This document shows, in pieces, positions 1 to 6,675 of a stretch of DNA of 9,231 nucleotides (within the stretch, counting starts at the first letter, position 1; every line of letters begins with the position of its first letter). Location: positions 1 to 9,231 of the forward strand of contig JAPLHJ010000040.1 in the NCBI GenBank assembly GCA_026389675.1, given 5' to 3'. Both the position numbers and the translations under genes were made by a program. The notes under the pieces were generated by a model, which was not told where the DNA came from, made no database searches, and saw nothing but the letters and a program-made list of their open reading frames with translations. Source of the DNA: Chloroflexota bacterium (lineage in GTDB: Bacteria > Chloroflexota > Dehalococcoidia > GIF9 > UBA5629).

Positions 1-276
1 AGGTTGCAGGTACGGGAAAGTGAAACCGGCCTGGAAACCGAACTGGCTTGTATCGAGCGCCATATTAACAAGTTCAGCGGCATTGATCCTGCCGCTGGCC
101 TGGGCAAAACCGACACGGCCGTCTTTAACGAGACGTAATGCCGTGACAGTGGAATCCTTGGTCTGAATTTGCTTAAGCCGGTTGGCTTCAAACTGGACAG
201 GGGTCCTGCTGGAGGTCACACGGAACACTTCAGCTGTTTGGGCCGATTTACAGGCAACGGCAAGTATATCGTCCAA
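1..276 (-). CDS. pmbA: PmbA/TldE-family metalloprotease subunit, N-terminal part (runs off left edge)
   Basis: Only the first 92 codons are in the window. The reading frame begins with TTG and translates as LDDILAVACKSAQTAEVFRV..., followed by a segment that includes FEANRLKQIQTKDSTVTALR and VKDGRVGFAQASG. This is the layout of the N-terminal domain of the PmbA/TldE family. In known systems TldD and TldE form a heterodimeric zinc protease that trims unfolded peptides, such as the microcin B17 precursor and CcdA in E. coli; TldE supplies the non-catalytic half. The TTG touches the TGA of tldD with no gap, and the Shine-Dalgarno GGAGGT sits 6 bases upstream inside the tldD end. An ATG overlapping the tldD stop is in another frame and stops after ten codons, so TTG is the start. 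Co-transcription and coupled translation with tldD are inferred. The C-terminal domain is not visible. Confidence 0.85.
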   Translation of the reverse strand, partial: MDDILAVACKSAQTAEVFRVTSSRTPVQFEANRLKQIQTKDSTVTALRLVKDGRVGFAQASGRINAAELVNMALDTSQFGFQAGFTFPYLQP

Positions 277-1635
277 TCATTTACCTCCGACCAGGCAATT
301 CCGGATGCGTATGTGCGGGCTGCCGTTGGAAACGGGCAGCGGCGATTGTCCGGCCTTGCCACAGCCACCGCCTTGGTTCATATCCAGGTCATTGCCTATG
401 GCATCGATGTTGCCCAGGGTAGTGAAAACGTTGCCGGTAAGTACCACCGGCCTGATCATCTCCGCGATTTTTCCGTCCCTTATCATGTAAGCCTCACCGG
501 CCGAGAATGTAAACATCTCGAGGCTGGTCGTGCCTCCGTACCAGTCCTTTGCGTAAACGCCCTCATCAATGCCGCCGATCATCTCTTCGAAGCCGGTGGA
601 ACCTGGCTCGATAAATGTGTTGGTCATGCGCACAATGGGAGGGTGGGTATAATTGATGGCGCGGGCGTTGCCGGTGGGCGTCTCGCCCATTTTGGCAGCA
701 GTCTCGCGGGAATGCAGCCGGCTGGTAAGCACCCCCTCCTTAATTAAATAGGTTTTGGTCGCCGGCGTGCCCTCATCATCATATTTGAAACTGCCGCGGT
801 AACCCGGCACAGCGGCTCCATCCACTATATTAAGGTGATTGCCTCCGAACTTGCGGCCCAGCACCATCAGCTGGCGCATCTGGGGGTTCTCGTAGATATG
901 GTCTGCTTCAGAGAGATGCCCGAAGGCTTCATGGACGAAAACACCTGCCAGTACCGGGTCAAGCACTACCGTGTACGTGCCGCCTTTGACGTTGGGAGCG
1001 GATAAAAGGGCCACTGCCCTGCGGGCGATGTCCCGGACCTTTTCATGCAGGTTTTCAACCGTAGCGAAATCGCCTTTGCTGCCGATGCTGAGGCCAACCT
1101 GCTGCACGTCACCGTCTTTGCTTGCTATGGCCGATAGCCGCAGGTTCAGGTCGATGCGGCCCTGTTCTATATAGGTGCCCTCAGAGGTGGCCAGGGTGAC
1201 CTTCTTTTTGGTGTCCGCATAGCCGATGCTGGTAGTCTGGATATCTTTCGTGCCGAGAATGATCCGGTTATATTCATCCAGGATATTTTTTTTGGCAGAG
1301 AGATTTAATTCGATGGGATTTTTTTTAAATTCGGCCGGGACCGTGTCCACAACCGGGGTAGCCGGGGAGAATTGGCTCTCTTGGTTGCCAACGCGACGGG
1401 CCTGGTTTACGGCAAGGGAAACGTTTTCTGCCAGCCTATCGAGGCTGTTAAAACTGACGAAACCCCACCCGCCCCGCACAAGTGCGCGTACGCAACCACC
1501 GGTGCTGGCGGTCCTGCCCGCTTCCTCCAGTCTTTCGCCGCGGTAAACCAGGCGGCTTGACTTGCTTTCATCGAGGCGGACTTCTATGTAATCAGCTTTT
1601 TGGCCTTTTAACGCTGAAAAGAGCCTGTCCTTCAT
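277..1635 (-). CDS. tldD: TldD-family zinc metalloprotease
   Basis: A 452-residue protein, normal for the family. The family's HExxxH metal-binding signature is seen as HEAFGH at residues 235-240, followed by LSEADHIYENP. Near the C-terminus GGGCGKAGQSPLPV places the conserved third zinc ligand at Cys425. The N-terminal part (about 1-200) is the TldD/PmbA substrate-groove domain, with ADYIEVRLDES and YADTKKKVTLATSEGTYIEQ. With its TldE partner it should act as a cytosolic peptidase on unfolded peptides; the physiological substrate here is unknown, and no RiPP precursor or toxin-antitoxin gene is visible nearby. The open frame extends upstream to 1761, but those 42 residues do not look like the family, and the best promoter candidate lies inside the extension, so I chose ATG at 1635, where the protein opens MKDRLFSALKGQKADYIEVR. 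Only a weak ribosome site (AGGG/TAGGA) precedes it. Confidence 0.93.
   Translation of the reverse strand: MKDRLFSALKGQKADYIEVRLDESKSSRLVYRGERLEEAGRTASTGGCVRALVRGGWGFVSFNSLDRLAENVSLAVNQARRVGNQESQFSPATPVVDTVPAEFKKNPIELNLSAKKNILDEYNRIILGTKDIQTTSIGYADTKKKVTLATSEGTYIEQGRIDLNLRLSAIASKDGDVQQVGLSIGSKGDFATVENLHEKVRDIARRAVALLSAPNVKGGTYTVVLDPVLAGVFVHEAFGHLSEADHIYENPQMRQLMVLGRKFGGNHLNIVDGAAVPGYRGSFKYDDEGTPATKTYLIKEGVLTSRLHSRETAAKMGETPTGNARAINYTHPPIVRMTNTFIEPGSTGFEEMIGGIDEGVYAKDWYGGTTSLEMFTFSAGEAYMIRDGKIAEMIRPVVLTGNVFTTLGNIDAIGNDLDMNQGGGCGKAGQSPLPVSNGSPHIRIRNCLVGGK
283..288 (-). promoter_or_regulatory. Ribosome binding site for the pmbA/tldE TTG start
   Basis: GGAGGT on the minus strand, 6 bases before a TTG codon at 276-274. 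It lies within the last codons of tldD. This strong site supports TTG rather than any downstream ATG as the start of the partner gene. Confidence 0.7.
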
Positions 1636-1665
1636 ATTCCTAACCCTGTAATCATCCGGTAACCA

Positions 1666-1695
1666 ATTGTAGCAGATAAATTCGGGCACAGTGAA
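1666..1695 (-). promoter_or_regulatory. Candidate promoter for tldD-pmbA
   Basis: On the minus strand, TTCACT (1695-1690, 4 of 6 to consensus) is followed after 18 bases by TACAAT (1671-1666, 5 of 6). TGC directly before the -10 gives an extended -10 element. The predicted start near 1659 leaves a leader of about 24 bases before the ATG at 1635. Found by eye only. Confidence 0.5.
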
Positions 1696-1719
1696 GGGAA
1701 TAATAAGGCAGGCAAACTG

Positions 1720-1734
1720 CGGGGAGCTTTCCCG
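1720..1734. repeat. Small inverted repeat between the divergent promoters
   Basis: cggggagctttcccg can fold as a 6-bp stem (one G-T wobble) with a 3-base loop. It lies between the two outward-facing promoter candidates of tldD and the SWIM-type gene. No T run follows on either strand, so it does not look like a terminator. It could be an operator or chance. Confidence 0.25.
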
Positions 1735-1763
1735 GTAGAGGCTAAGGGAAAAGATTGCCATGT

Positions 1764-1793
1764 TTGATTTACCTTGTATCGCCGAGGTATAAA
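1764..1793 (+). promoter_or_regulatory. Candidate promoter for the SWIM-type small gene
   Basis: TTGATT (1764-1769, 4 of 6) and TATAAA (1788-1793, 5 of 6) are separated by 18 bases. The predicted start near 1800 gives a leader of about 40 bases ending in a strong ribosome site. Confidence 0.45.
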
Positions 1794-1839
1794 TAGACTT
1801 TTACTACCTGCCGTTATATACTTTTGGCGGAGGTAGACA

Positions 1840-2097
1840 ATGCAGTCCAGCCTCATAGGTAAAATCGAGAAAGCCAAACGCTACGCTGAAGAACCGGAAC
1901 GCGTGACCATCTCTGGTTTCTCTGCCGAATTCCGCGGCGAGAACGACAGCCATAGCCTGGGCCTGAGAGATGGCAAATGGCACTGCAACTGCCACTTCTT
2001 TTCCGAATGGGGGCAGTGTGTGCACATCATGACGCTTCAGCGCCTGCTCAGCAGGATGCTTCCCCCGCAGGTGGATACCCCTCCTCAGCAGGTTTAA
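1840..2097 (+). CDS. Small SWIM-type zinc-finger protein (85 aa)
   Basis: The protein has a charged N-terminal half (KIEKAKRYAEEPERV, then FSAEFRGENDSHSLGLRDG) and then WHCNCHFFSEWGQCVH. Cys49, Cys51, Cys60 and His62 form CxCx8CxH, the SWIM zinc-binding pattern. In larger proteins (SWI2/SNF2 helicases, transposases, MuDR-like proteins) this module binds DNA or proteins; here it makes up nearly the whole protein. The last 15 residues are proline- and glutamine-rich. The ATG is 5 bases after GGAGGT (1829-1834), one of the best ribosome sites in the window, so it is probably translated well. It stands alone between the divergent tldD promoter and the convergent end of folC. I recall similar small proteins in Chloroflexota, which is a memory, not a search. 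Its function is unknown; a nucleic-acid-associated role is a guess from the motif. Confidence 0.8.
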   Translation: MQSSLIGKIEKAKRYAEEPERVTISGFSAEFRGENDSHSLGLRDGKWHCNCHFFSEWGQCVHIMTLQRLLSRMLPPQVDTPPQQV

Positions 2098-2144
2098 GCA
2101 TCAGTCCTATGCCCTGGAGCGCCTTAAAAAGGTGTAAGGTCAAG

Positions 2145-3479
2145 TTATACAGATTTTCCACTCTCCGTAAATGCCGTCTGAACCTCCGCAGCCAGGAAAA
2201 GCGACCCGGTCGCCAGTATAAGATCCCCTGAACATGCCATCGAAAGAGCCGCTGTTAACGCTTTTGCCGCGTCCGGTTCTTTGCTGACGTTAAAGCATTT
2301 GTTTGTGAACAGCTTTTGCAGGTATTCCGCGGAGGCGGCCCGGGCGTGGTGCGAACTGGTAAGAAATACATGGTCAGCAAATCCTTCAAGTTCGCCTCCC
2401 ATGCCGCTGATATCCTTATCGCTTGACGAGCCGAAGATGACGTATGCCCGTGAATAGGAAAAATATTTGCGGATGGATTCCAATAACCTCGCGAGTGAAT
2501 ACGCATTGTGGGCGCCGTCTATGATAACCAGCGGGGACAGGTTGAGGATTTGCATACGTGCCGGCCATCTCACCCGGCCGATGCCCAGCAAGATATCTTT
2601 ATAAGTTATATTTGCTCCCTGCTGCTGCAATATCTCGGCAGTCGCAATAGCCAGTGCCGCGTTCTCCATCTGGAAATCCCCCAGCAATGGGAGCCTGACC
2701 CGGTATTTGTACCGCAAGCCATCTATGTCGAAAGCCTGCCCTTTGTAATCGCTCCTCACCGGCATCCACTTGATTTCTTTTCCGGCCTGAATTAACGTCG
2801 CATGCATTGCCCTGCATCTATCTTTGATAACCGAGCCGGCCGCGGTTGCCTGCGGCGCGCTCACGACTATACAGCCAGGCTTGATGATGCCCGCCTTCTC
2901 CCCGGCGATCTCGGCCAGCGTATCGCCAAGCACCTGGGTGTGATCCAGGCTGATGGAAGTTATTAAACAAATACCAGGTCCAATTATGTTAGTGGCATCG
3001 AGCCTGCCCCCCATGCCGGTCTCCAGCACCTGGAAGGCCGCTCCCTTTTCTCTGAAATACAGGAAGGCTACCGCGGTCAAAACCTCGAAGGTTGTAAGGC
3101 AGCCGAAGCGGCCACGTTTGTTTATCTCTTCTATATGCGGCCTAGTCAGGTTTACCAGTTGCGCAAAATCCTTTTGCGCTATCGGGCGCCCATTGACTCG
3201 TATCCTTTCCTGCCAGGAATACAGGTGCGGTGAGGTGAATAACCCGGTACAATAGCCGGCGGACTTAAGAATGGCGGCTACCATGGCCGCGGTGCTGCCC
3301 TTGCCCTTGGTGCCGGCGATGTGGACGGTTTTCCTGCCCGCGTGAGGATTACCCAGCTCAGCAAGCAGCAATTCCATCCTGCGCAGGTCAAAGTTTGCGG
3401 CGTCATACCTGGCAGCAGGGGATTTTTCGTAATTGGTGAGGCTTTCCAGGTAACCCGTTGACTGCGTGTAATTAAACAC
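2145..3479 (-). CDS. folC: Folylpolyglutamate synthase / dihydrofolate synthase
   Basis: A 444-residue Mur-ligase-type enzyme that adds glutamate to folates (and in many bacteria to dihydropteroate) with ATP in the cytosol. Visible motifs in order: N-terminal GYLESLTNYEKSPAARYD; P-loop GTKGKGS at 56-62; TSPHL at 82-86; LETGMGGRLDATN at 152-164; SLDHTQVLG at 177-185; GEKAGIIK at 193-200; RWPARM at 304-309; IDGAHN at 320-325; FGSSSDKD at 349-356; LATGSLF at 422-428. Length and motif order are normal. The start is GTG, chosen because family members begin close to this YLESL segment. No convincing Shine-Dalgarno lies at the right distance; AAGGGAG is about 19 bases upstream. Translation may therefore depend on ribosomes finishing the upstream glycosyltransferase gene, whose current stop is 8 bases away. 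It is the last gene of the plsY-led run and converges on the SWIM-type gene, with 47 bases between and no obvious terminator. Confidence 0.95.
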   Translation of the reverse strand: MFNYTQSTGYLESLTNYEKSPAARYDAANFDLRRMELLLAELGNPHAGRKTVHIAGTKGKGSTAAMVAAILKSAGYCTGLFTSPHLYSWQERIRVNGRPIAQKDFAQLVNLTRPHIEEINKRGRFGCLTTFEVLTAVAFLYFREKGAAFQVLETGMGGRLDATNIIGPGICLITSISLDHTQVLGDTLAEIAGEKAGIIKPGCIVVSAPQATAAGSVIKDRCRAMHATLIQAGKEIKWMPVRSDYKGQAFDIDGLRYKYRVRLPLLGDFQMENAALAIATAEILQQQGANITYKDILLGIGRVRWPARMQILNLSPLVIIDGAHNAYSLARLLESIRKYFSYSRAYVIFGSSSDKDISGMGGELEGFADHVFLTSSHHARAASAEYLQKLFTNKCFNVSKEPDAAKALTAALSMACSGDLILATGSLFLAAEVQTAFTESGKSV

Positions 3480-3487
3480 AGACTGAA

Positions 3488-4792
3488 TTATAGCATTGCT
3501 CCCTTACGGCGGTATGGGAACAGAAGGATATCATTCAGAGCTTTACAAATTTGGGCATAAGCCTGTCCTTCCATCTGGCCTTGCCCTGCATGGTCAAAAT
3601 CATTGAGGCTACAGCTATCATCGTCATGAAAACAGCGCTGGCGGGGTAAATCAGCACCAGGTAAAGCGGGAAATGGAAACGGAATCATTGAGGCTACAGC
3701 TATCATCGTCATGAAAACAGCGCTGGCGGGGTAAATCAGCACCAGGTAAAGCGGGAAATGGAAACGGATAAGGCTCACGGACCAGAGAATTAAGGTCAGC
3801 AGTACACCAAGTCCTGCCAGCAGGGTTATCAGGAAAGGCACCTGGGGCACAATTAGTCCGATAATAAGCATCAGGATAGGGCATAGAAAGACTATGACCA
3901 CGAGTGTCCACATCAATATAAGAAAATAAGGATCGAAGCTAAATGTGGCGAAGGTGCTCTTGGTCAGTCCCTTCCACACCTGGTCGAGATTATGATACAT
4001 GCGGCAGGAAACCTGCCCGTTGCCGTCCAACAACTTGTACTTAAGCCCCATGGCGTGCACCCTGCGGCCGATGGCGATGTCGTCCACAACGTTCTGCCGC
4101 ACCGAGGCATAACCTCCTACTGCGTCGTAAGCATCCCTGCGGAAGATGAGGAACTGTCCGAGGACGGCGAAAAGCAGCGGGTTGCTTTGAAGGCGGGTAA
4201 GCTCCAGCGGGACACCGCAAAGCATGCCCAGGTAAAAAGCAGGTATGCTCAGTTTCTCCGACCAGGTTACCACCTGCTGTTTGGGTAGGGCAGAGATAAG
4301 CGCCGCTTTTTCGGCGGCCATAGCCGACGCGGCGCCTCGCAGCATAGCGGGTAGGTGATAGGTATCGGCGTCAACGAATAGCAGCAGTTCCCCATCGGCC
4401 ACCTCGGCTAATTGCTGGCAGGCCCAGTGTTTGCCCAGCCAGTCATCCGGCAAGGGTTTTCCCTTGATCAGCCTGAGCCTGGAATCTTTACTGGCGTATT
4501 CCTGCAATATCTCCCAGGTGCGGTCGGTGGAGTTATCATCGAGGATGATGAGCTGGAAATCGGGATACTCTTGCGCCAGGAGGCATGCTGCACACTTGCC
4601 GATGCCGGACTCCTCGTTGCGGGCAGGCACCAGTACGGAAATACGCGGCCACCTGGCCGGAGGCCGGTAGCTGCCAAGCCGTTTCAGATAATAAAGGTTG
4701 GTCAGGGATATCAGGAGTAGGACAACCAGGCCGAGCACTATGGCGGCCTGAATGTAGAACAGGATGTTGAAAAATAACTCTTGTTGCACCAA
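3488..4792 (-). CDS. Membrane family 2 glycosyltransferase with frameshifted C-terminus
   Basis: The first 370 residues are a normal membrane GT2 enzyme: a membrane segment at about 10-32, a GT-A fold with VLVPARNEE (53-61), LDDNSTD (84-90), DAD (141-143) and VVDDI (235-239), the SCRMYHNL segment (262-269), and hydrophobic membrane segments between about 287 and 368. It resembles lipid-directed GT2 enzymes of the HpnB/CrtQ kind; donor and acceptor are unknown. After Ile370 the frame breaks exactly at the junction of an 85-bp tandem duplication. The remaining 64 residues (PFPFPALPGADLPRQRCF...) read one repeat copy and the old gene end out of frame. Removing one copy restores a 390-residue protein ending LTMQGKARWKDRLMPKFVKL, like the paralogue's tail (FLTLSGQTTWKDRKLPDR), with a stop at 3537-3535. 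Catalytic motifs are intact, so activity may persist. The annotated start is TTG with no clear ribosome site; GTG one codon on (4789) is equally possible. Confidence 0.85.
   Translation of the reverse strand: MVQQELFFNILFYIQAAIVLGLVVLLLISLTNLYYLKRLGSYRPPARWPRISVLVPARNEESGIGKCAACLLAQEYPDFQLIILDDNSTDRTWEILQEYASKDSRLRLIKGKPLPDDWLGKHWACQQLAEVADGELLLFVDADTYHLPAMLRGAASAMAAEKAALISALPKQQVVTWSEKLSIPAFYLGMLCGVPLELTRLQSNPLLFAVLGQFLIFRRDAYDAVGGYASVRQNVVDDIAIGRRVHAMGLKYKLLDGNGQVSCRMYHNLDQVWKGLTKSTFATFSFDPYFLILMWTLVVIVFLCPILMLIIGLIVPQVPFLITLLAGLGVLLTLILWSVSLIRFHFPLYLVLIYPASAVFMTMIAVASMIPFPFPALPGADLPRQRCFHDDDSCSLNDFDHAGQGQMEGQAYAQICKALNDILLFPYRRKGAML
3598..3767. repeat. Exact 85-bp tandem duplication inside a glycosyltransferase gene
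   Basis: Copies at 3598-3682 and 3683-3767 are identical at all 85 positions by direct comparison; the match runs one base further, to 86. Each begins aatcattgaggctacagc and ends gaaatggaaacgg. Since 85 is not divisible by three, the duplication shifts the frame of the minus-strand gene. Perfect identity suggests a recent event or an assembly artefact. Confidence 0.97.
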
Positions 4793-4849
4793 GCTTAATA
4801 TAATATACTAACCGGCCAAAATTTTCCTGCCCCGCCGGTGCCGGAAGTG

Positions 4850-6049
4850 CTAATTCTTGGTTATATTTGTGGTATTCGCTGTTTCGTTCTTCAACAGCTT
4901 GCGGTCTGGCAGCTTGCGGTCCTTCCAGGTTGTTTGACCTGATAGAGTAAGGAACATTGAAGAAAATGCGATGATGGTCATCAGCACGATGCTGAAAGGG
5001 TAAAGGAATACAGCGTGGAGCGGGAATTTAAAGCGCTGATAATATACGGTGAAAAGGAGGATCGAGGCGAGGACGGAGATTGCGGCCAGCCCCACTGACA
5101 GGAGCGGCGGGTACTCGGGTATCCTGCGGATGCCAAGGGCAATTACAGGCTCCCAGAAAACGAAGGTAATCCAGAGCCAGGTAAATATTGAGAGAGGCAT
5201 GCTATAGCCAAAGGCGGCGAACGTATTCTTGCTCAATCCCTCGTGTACCTCTTTCAGATTATGGTACATGCGGCAACTGACGTTATTGGTACCGTCAAAA
5301 AGCCGGTAGCGCATCCCCGCGGCCGTTACTTCCTGCGGGAGTTGAAGGTCATCCAGCACATTCTGCTTGATAGCTTCAAATCCACCGGATTTCTCATAGG
5401 CGCGGCGGCGGAACAGTAGCAGTTTGCCGCTGGAAGATAAAACCTTTATATCCCTGGGTCTGAGCCGCCGCGGCAGGGGGACGCTGGCAAATACACCCAA
5501 CGCGAAAATCGGCATAGCAAGCTTCTCGGCCCAGCTTACCAGCTTGTGCTGTGGTATTATAGACAGCATATCTGCGTTCTCAGCCTCAAGCGCGGCTGCT
5601 GCACAGCGTAAAGTATCTGGTGTGTGGACGGTGTCAGCATCCGTGAACATCAGCAGTCCGCCGTCAGATGCGCGGTAAAGCTGGTGGCAGGCCCAGTGCT
5701 TCCCCAGCCAATCGTGAGGCAAGGGCAATCCTTTAATGACACGCAGCCGCTCATCCTGCCGAGCGAGATCTGACAATATTGCGCCCGTCAGGTCGGTTGA
5801 ATTATCGTCCAGTACGATGACCCGGAAATCAGGGTAGTCCTGCGCCAGCAGCGATTTTACACAGGGATAGATATTGTCTTCCTCATTACGGGCAGGTACC
5901 AGTACCGATATGCGCGGATAGCCACGCGGATTCTTGTAATCATTCAAATTGCGCAGGGTTTGCGTATTGATAACCGCCATGGCCAGCATTATGAAAACGA
6001 AGAGTGTCACCAGTATGTTGGGCAGAAGAAGTGGATCAAGGTTTGTCAT
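4850..6049 (-). CDS. Membrane family 2 glycosyltransferase (intact paralogue)
   Basis: A 399-residue GT2 enzyme clearly paralogous to its downstream neighbour along its whole length. An N-terminal membrane segment lies at about 10-28. The GT-A domain shows VLVPARNEE (49-57), LDDNSTD (80-86), FTDADT (135-140) and VLDDL (231-235), then SCRMYHNL (258-265). Three hydrophobic membrane segments lie between about 285 and 365, followed by a basic cytosolic tail with WKDRKLPDRKLLKN. The family transfers sugars from nucleotide-activated donors; this layout is seen in lipid-directed enzymes such as HpnB and CrtQ, but donor and acceptor cannot be read from sequence. I chose ATG at 6049 over one at 6076: it overlaps the plsY stop (ATGA) and has GGGGAG 6 bases upstream. 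It is co-transcribed with plsY, so a membrane-lipid acceptor is a reasonable inference. The gap of 57 bases to the next gene holds no convincing promoter. Confidence 0.88.
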   Translation of the reverse strand: MTNLDPLLLPNILVTLFVFIMLAMAVINTQTLRNLNDYKNPRGYPRISVLVPARNEEDNIYPCVKSLLAQDYPDFRVIVLDDNSTDLTGAILSDLARQDERLRVIKGLPLPHDWLGKHWACHQLYRASDGGLLMFTDADTVHTPDTLRCAAAALEAENADMLSIIPQHKLVSWAEKLAMPIFALGVFASVPLPRRLRPRDIKVLSSSGKLLLFRRRAYEKSGGFEAIKQNVLDDLQLPQEVTAAGMRYRLFDGTNNVSCRMYHNLKEVHEGLSKNTFAAFGYSMPLSIFTWLWITFVFWEPVIALGIRRIPEYPPLLSVGLAAISVLASILLFTVYYQRFKFPLHAVFLYPFSIVLMTIIAFSSMFLTLSGQTTWKDRKLPDRKLLKNETANTTNITKN

Positions 6050-6666
6050 GACTTTCTCCCCGGCCTGCCCATCCATGACTGAGGTTCGGGCCAGCTTTTA
6101 AAATAGGTATAACGCTTTATAACGAGGATAGCGGTTTGCACTATACCGGCGCTGAGCAGAGGGACCCTGTATCTGGCAATGAAGGGATCCGGCAAAACCA
6201 TCAGGATAATCAGGAAAATAGTCATACCTGCTACAGAGGCCCATACCCAATTCTTCTGAATAACAAACATAAACCCGATGCATAGCGCCATAATCACAGG
6301 CCCCAGCCAGCCTGTCAGTCCCAACCAGACTCCGAAGGTGGTAGCCATACCCATGCCACCCCTGAAATTCAGGAAAGGGGAAAAAGCGTGTCCCAACACC
6401 GGGGCCACTGCAACGGCGGCCAATTCCCAACCGGTTATTCCCGACAACATTTGCGACAGCCACACCGGCAATGTGCCTTTGAAAGCATCCAGCAGCGCTG
6501 CCATGATGTAGAGCGCCTTGCCCCCGGCCCTCGCTACATTGGTAGCCCCCGGCGACCCGTCACCGAACCTCCTGATATCCTTATGCAGGAATATCTTACC
6601 TATCCACAGCGAGAAAGGCAATGAGCCGAGCACCAGGGCGGCGGCAATCCAGGCTGCACTAATCAT
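6046..6666 (-). CDS. plsY: PlsY-type acyl-phosphate:glycerol-3-phosphate acyltransferase
   Basis: A 206-residue, strongly hydrophobic protein with about five membrane segments, normal for PlsY. The family transfers an acyl group from acyl-phosphate to glycerol-3-phosphate, making lysophosphatidic acid at the inner membrane, the first step of phospholipid synthesis. Visible motifs: GSLPFSLWIGK at 14-24, GDGSPGATNVARAGGK at 35-50, DAFKG at 60-64, and GHAFSPFLNFRGGMGMAT at 92-109. They match the order and spacing of the family but depart from the usual GSGNxGATNVLR and FKGGKGVAT: Met105 replaces the lysine of GGKG, and Asp36/Ser38 replace Ser/Asn. This may be a lineage variant. The ATG at 6666 has no Shine-Dalgarno and lies about 10 bases after a perfect TATAAT, so the mRNA is probably leaderless or nearly so. 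It is the first gene of the minus-strand run, overlaps the next gene by 4 bases (ATGA), and is divergent from pyrF. Confidence 0.9.
   Translation of the reverse strand: MISAAWIAAALVLGSLPFSLWIGKIFLHKDIRRFGDGSPGATNVARAGGKALYIMAALLDAFKGTLPVWLSQMLSGITGWELAAVAVAPVLGHAFSPFLNFRGGMGMATTFGVWLGLTGWLGPVIMALCIGFMFVIQKNWVWASVAGMTIFLIILMVLPDPFIARYRVPLLSAGIVQTAILVIKRYTYFKSWPEPQSWMGRPGRKS
6056..6061 (-). promoter_or_regulatory. Ribosome binding site deciding the first glycosyltransferase start
   Basis: GGGGAG on the minus strand, 6 bases before the ATG at 6049 and inside the plsY end. It favours that ATG over the in-frame ATG at 6076. Confidence 0.65.
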
Positions 6667-6675
6667 CGGTTAATT

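Noticed and set aside
169..747. Long plus-strand open frame of 192 codons
   Set aside because: It is antisense to tldD and pmbA, which carry clear family motifs; the open frame reflects codon bias on the other strand.
1636..1761. In-frame 42-residue N-terminal extension of TldD
   Set aside because: It does not resemble the family, contains the best tldD promoter candidate, and the ATG at 1635 gives a family-typical N-terminus and length.
2098..2144. Terminator between the convergent SWIM-type gene and folC
   Set aside because: CCTTA...TAAGG gives at best a 5-bp stem with an 8-base loop and no proper T tract; too weak to call.
3488..3683. Treating the 64-residue glycosyltransferase tail as a real novel domain
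   Set aside because: It is produced by reading a duplicated segment and the old gene end out of frame; the in-frame reconstruction matches the paralogue's tail.
4793..4849. A separate promoter for the second glycosyltransferase
   Set aside because: AT-rich TATATT/TATTAT strings precede the start, but no acceptable -35 lies 16-19 bases upstream.
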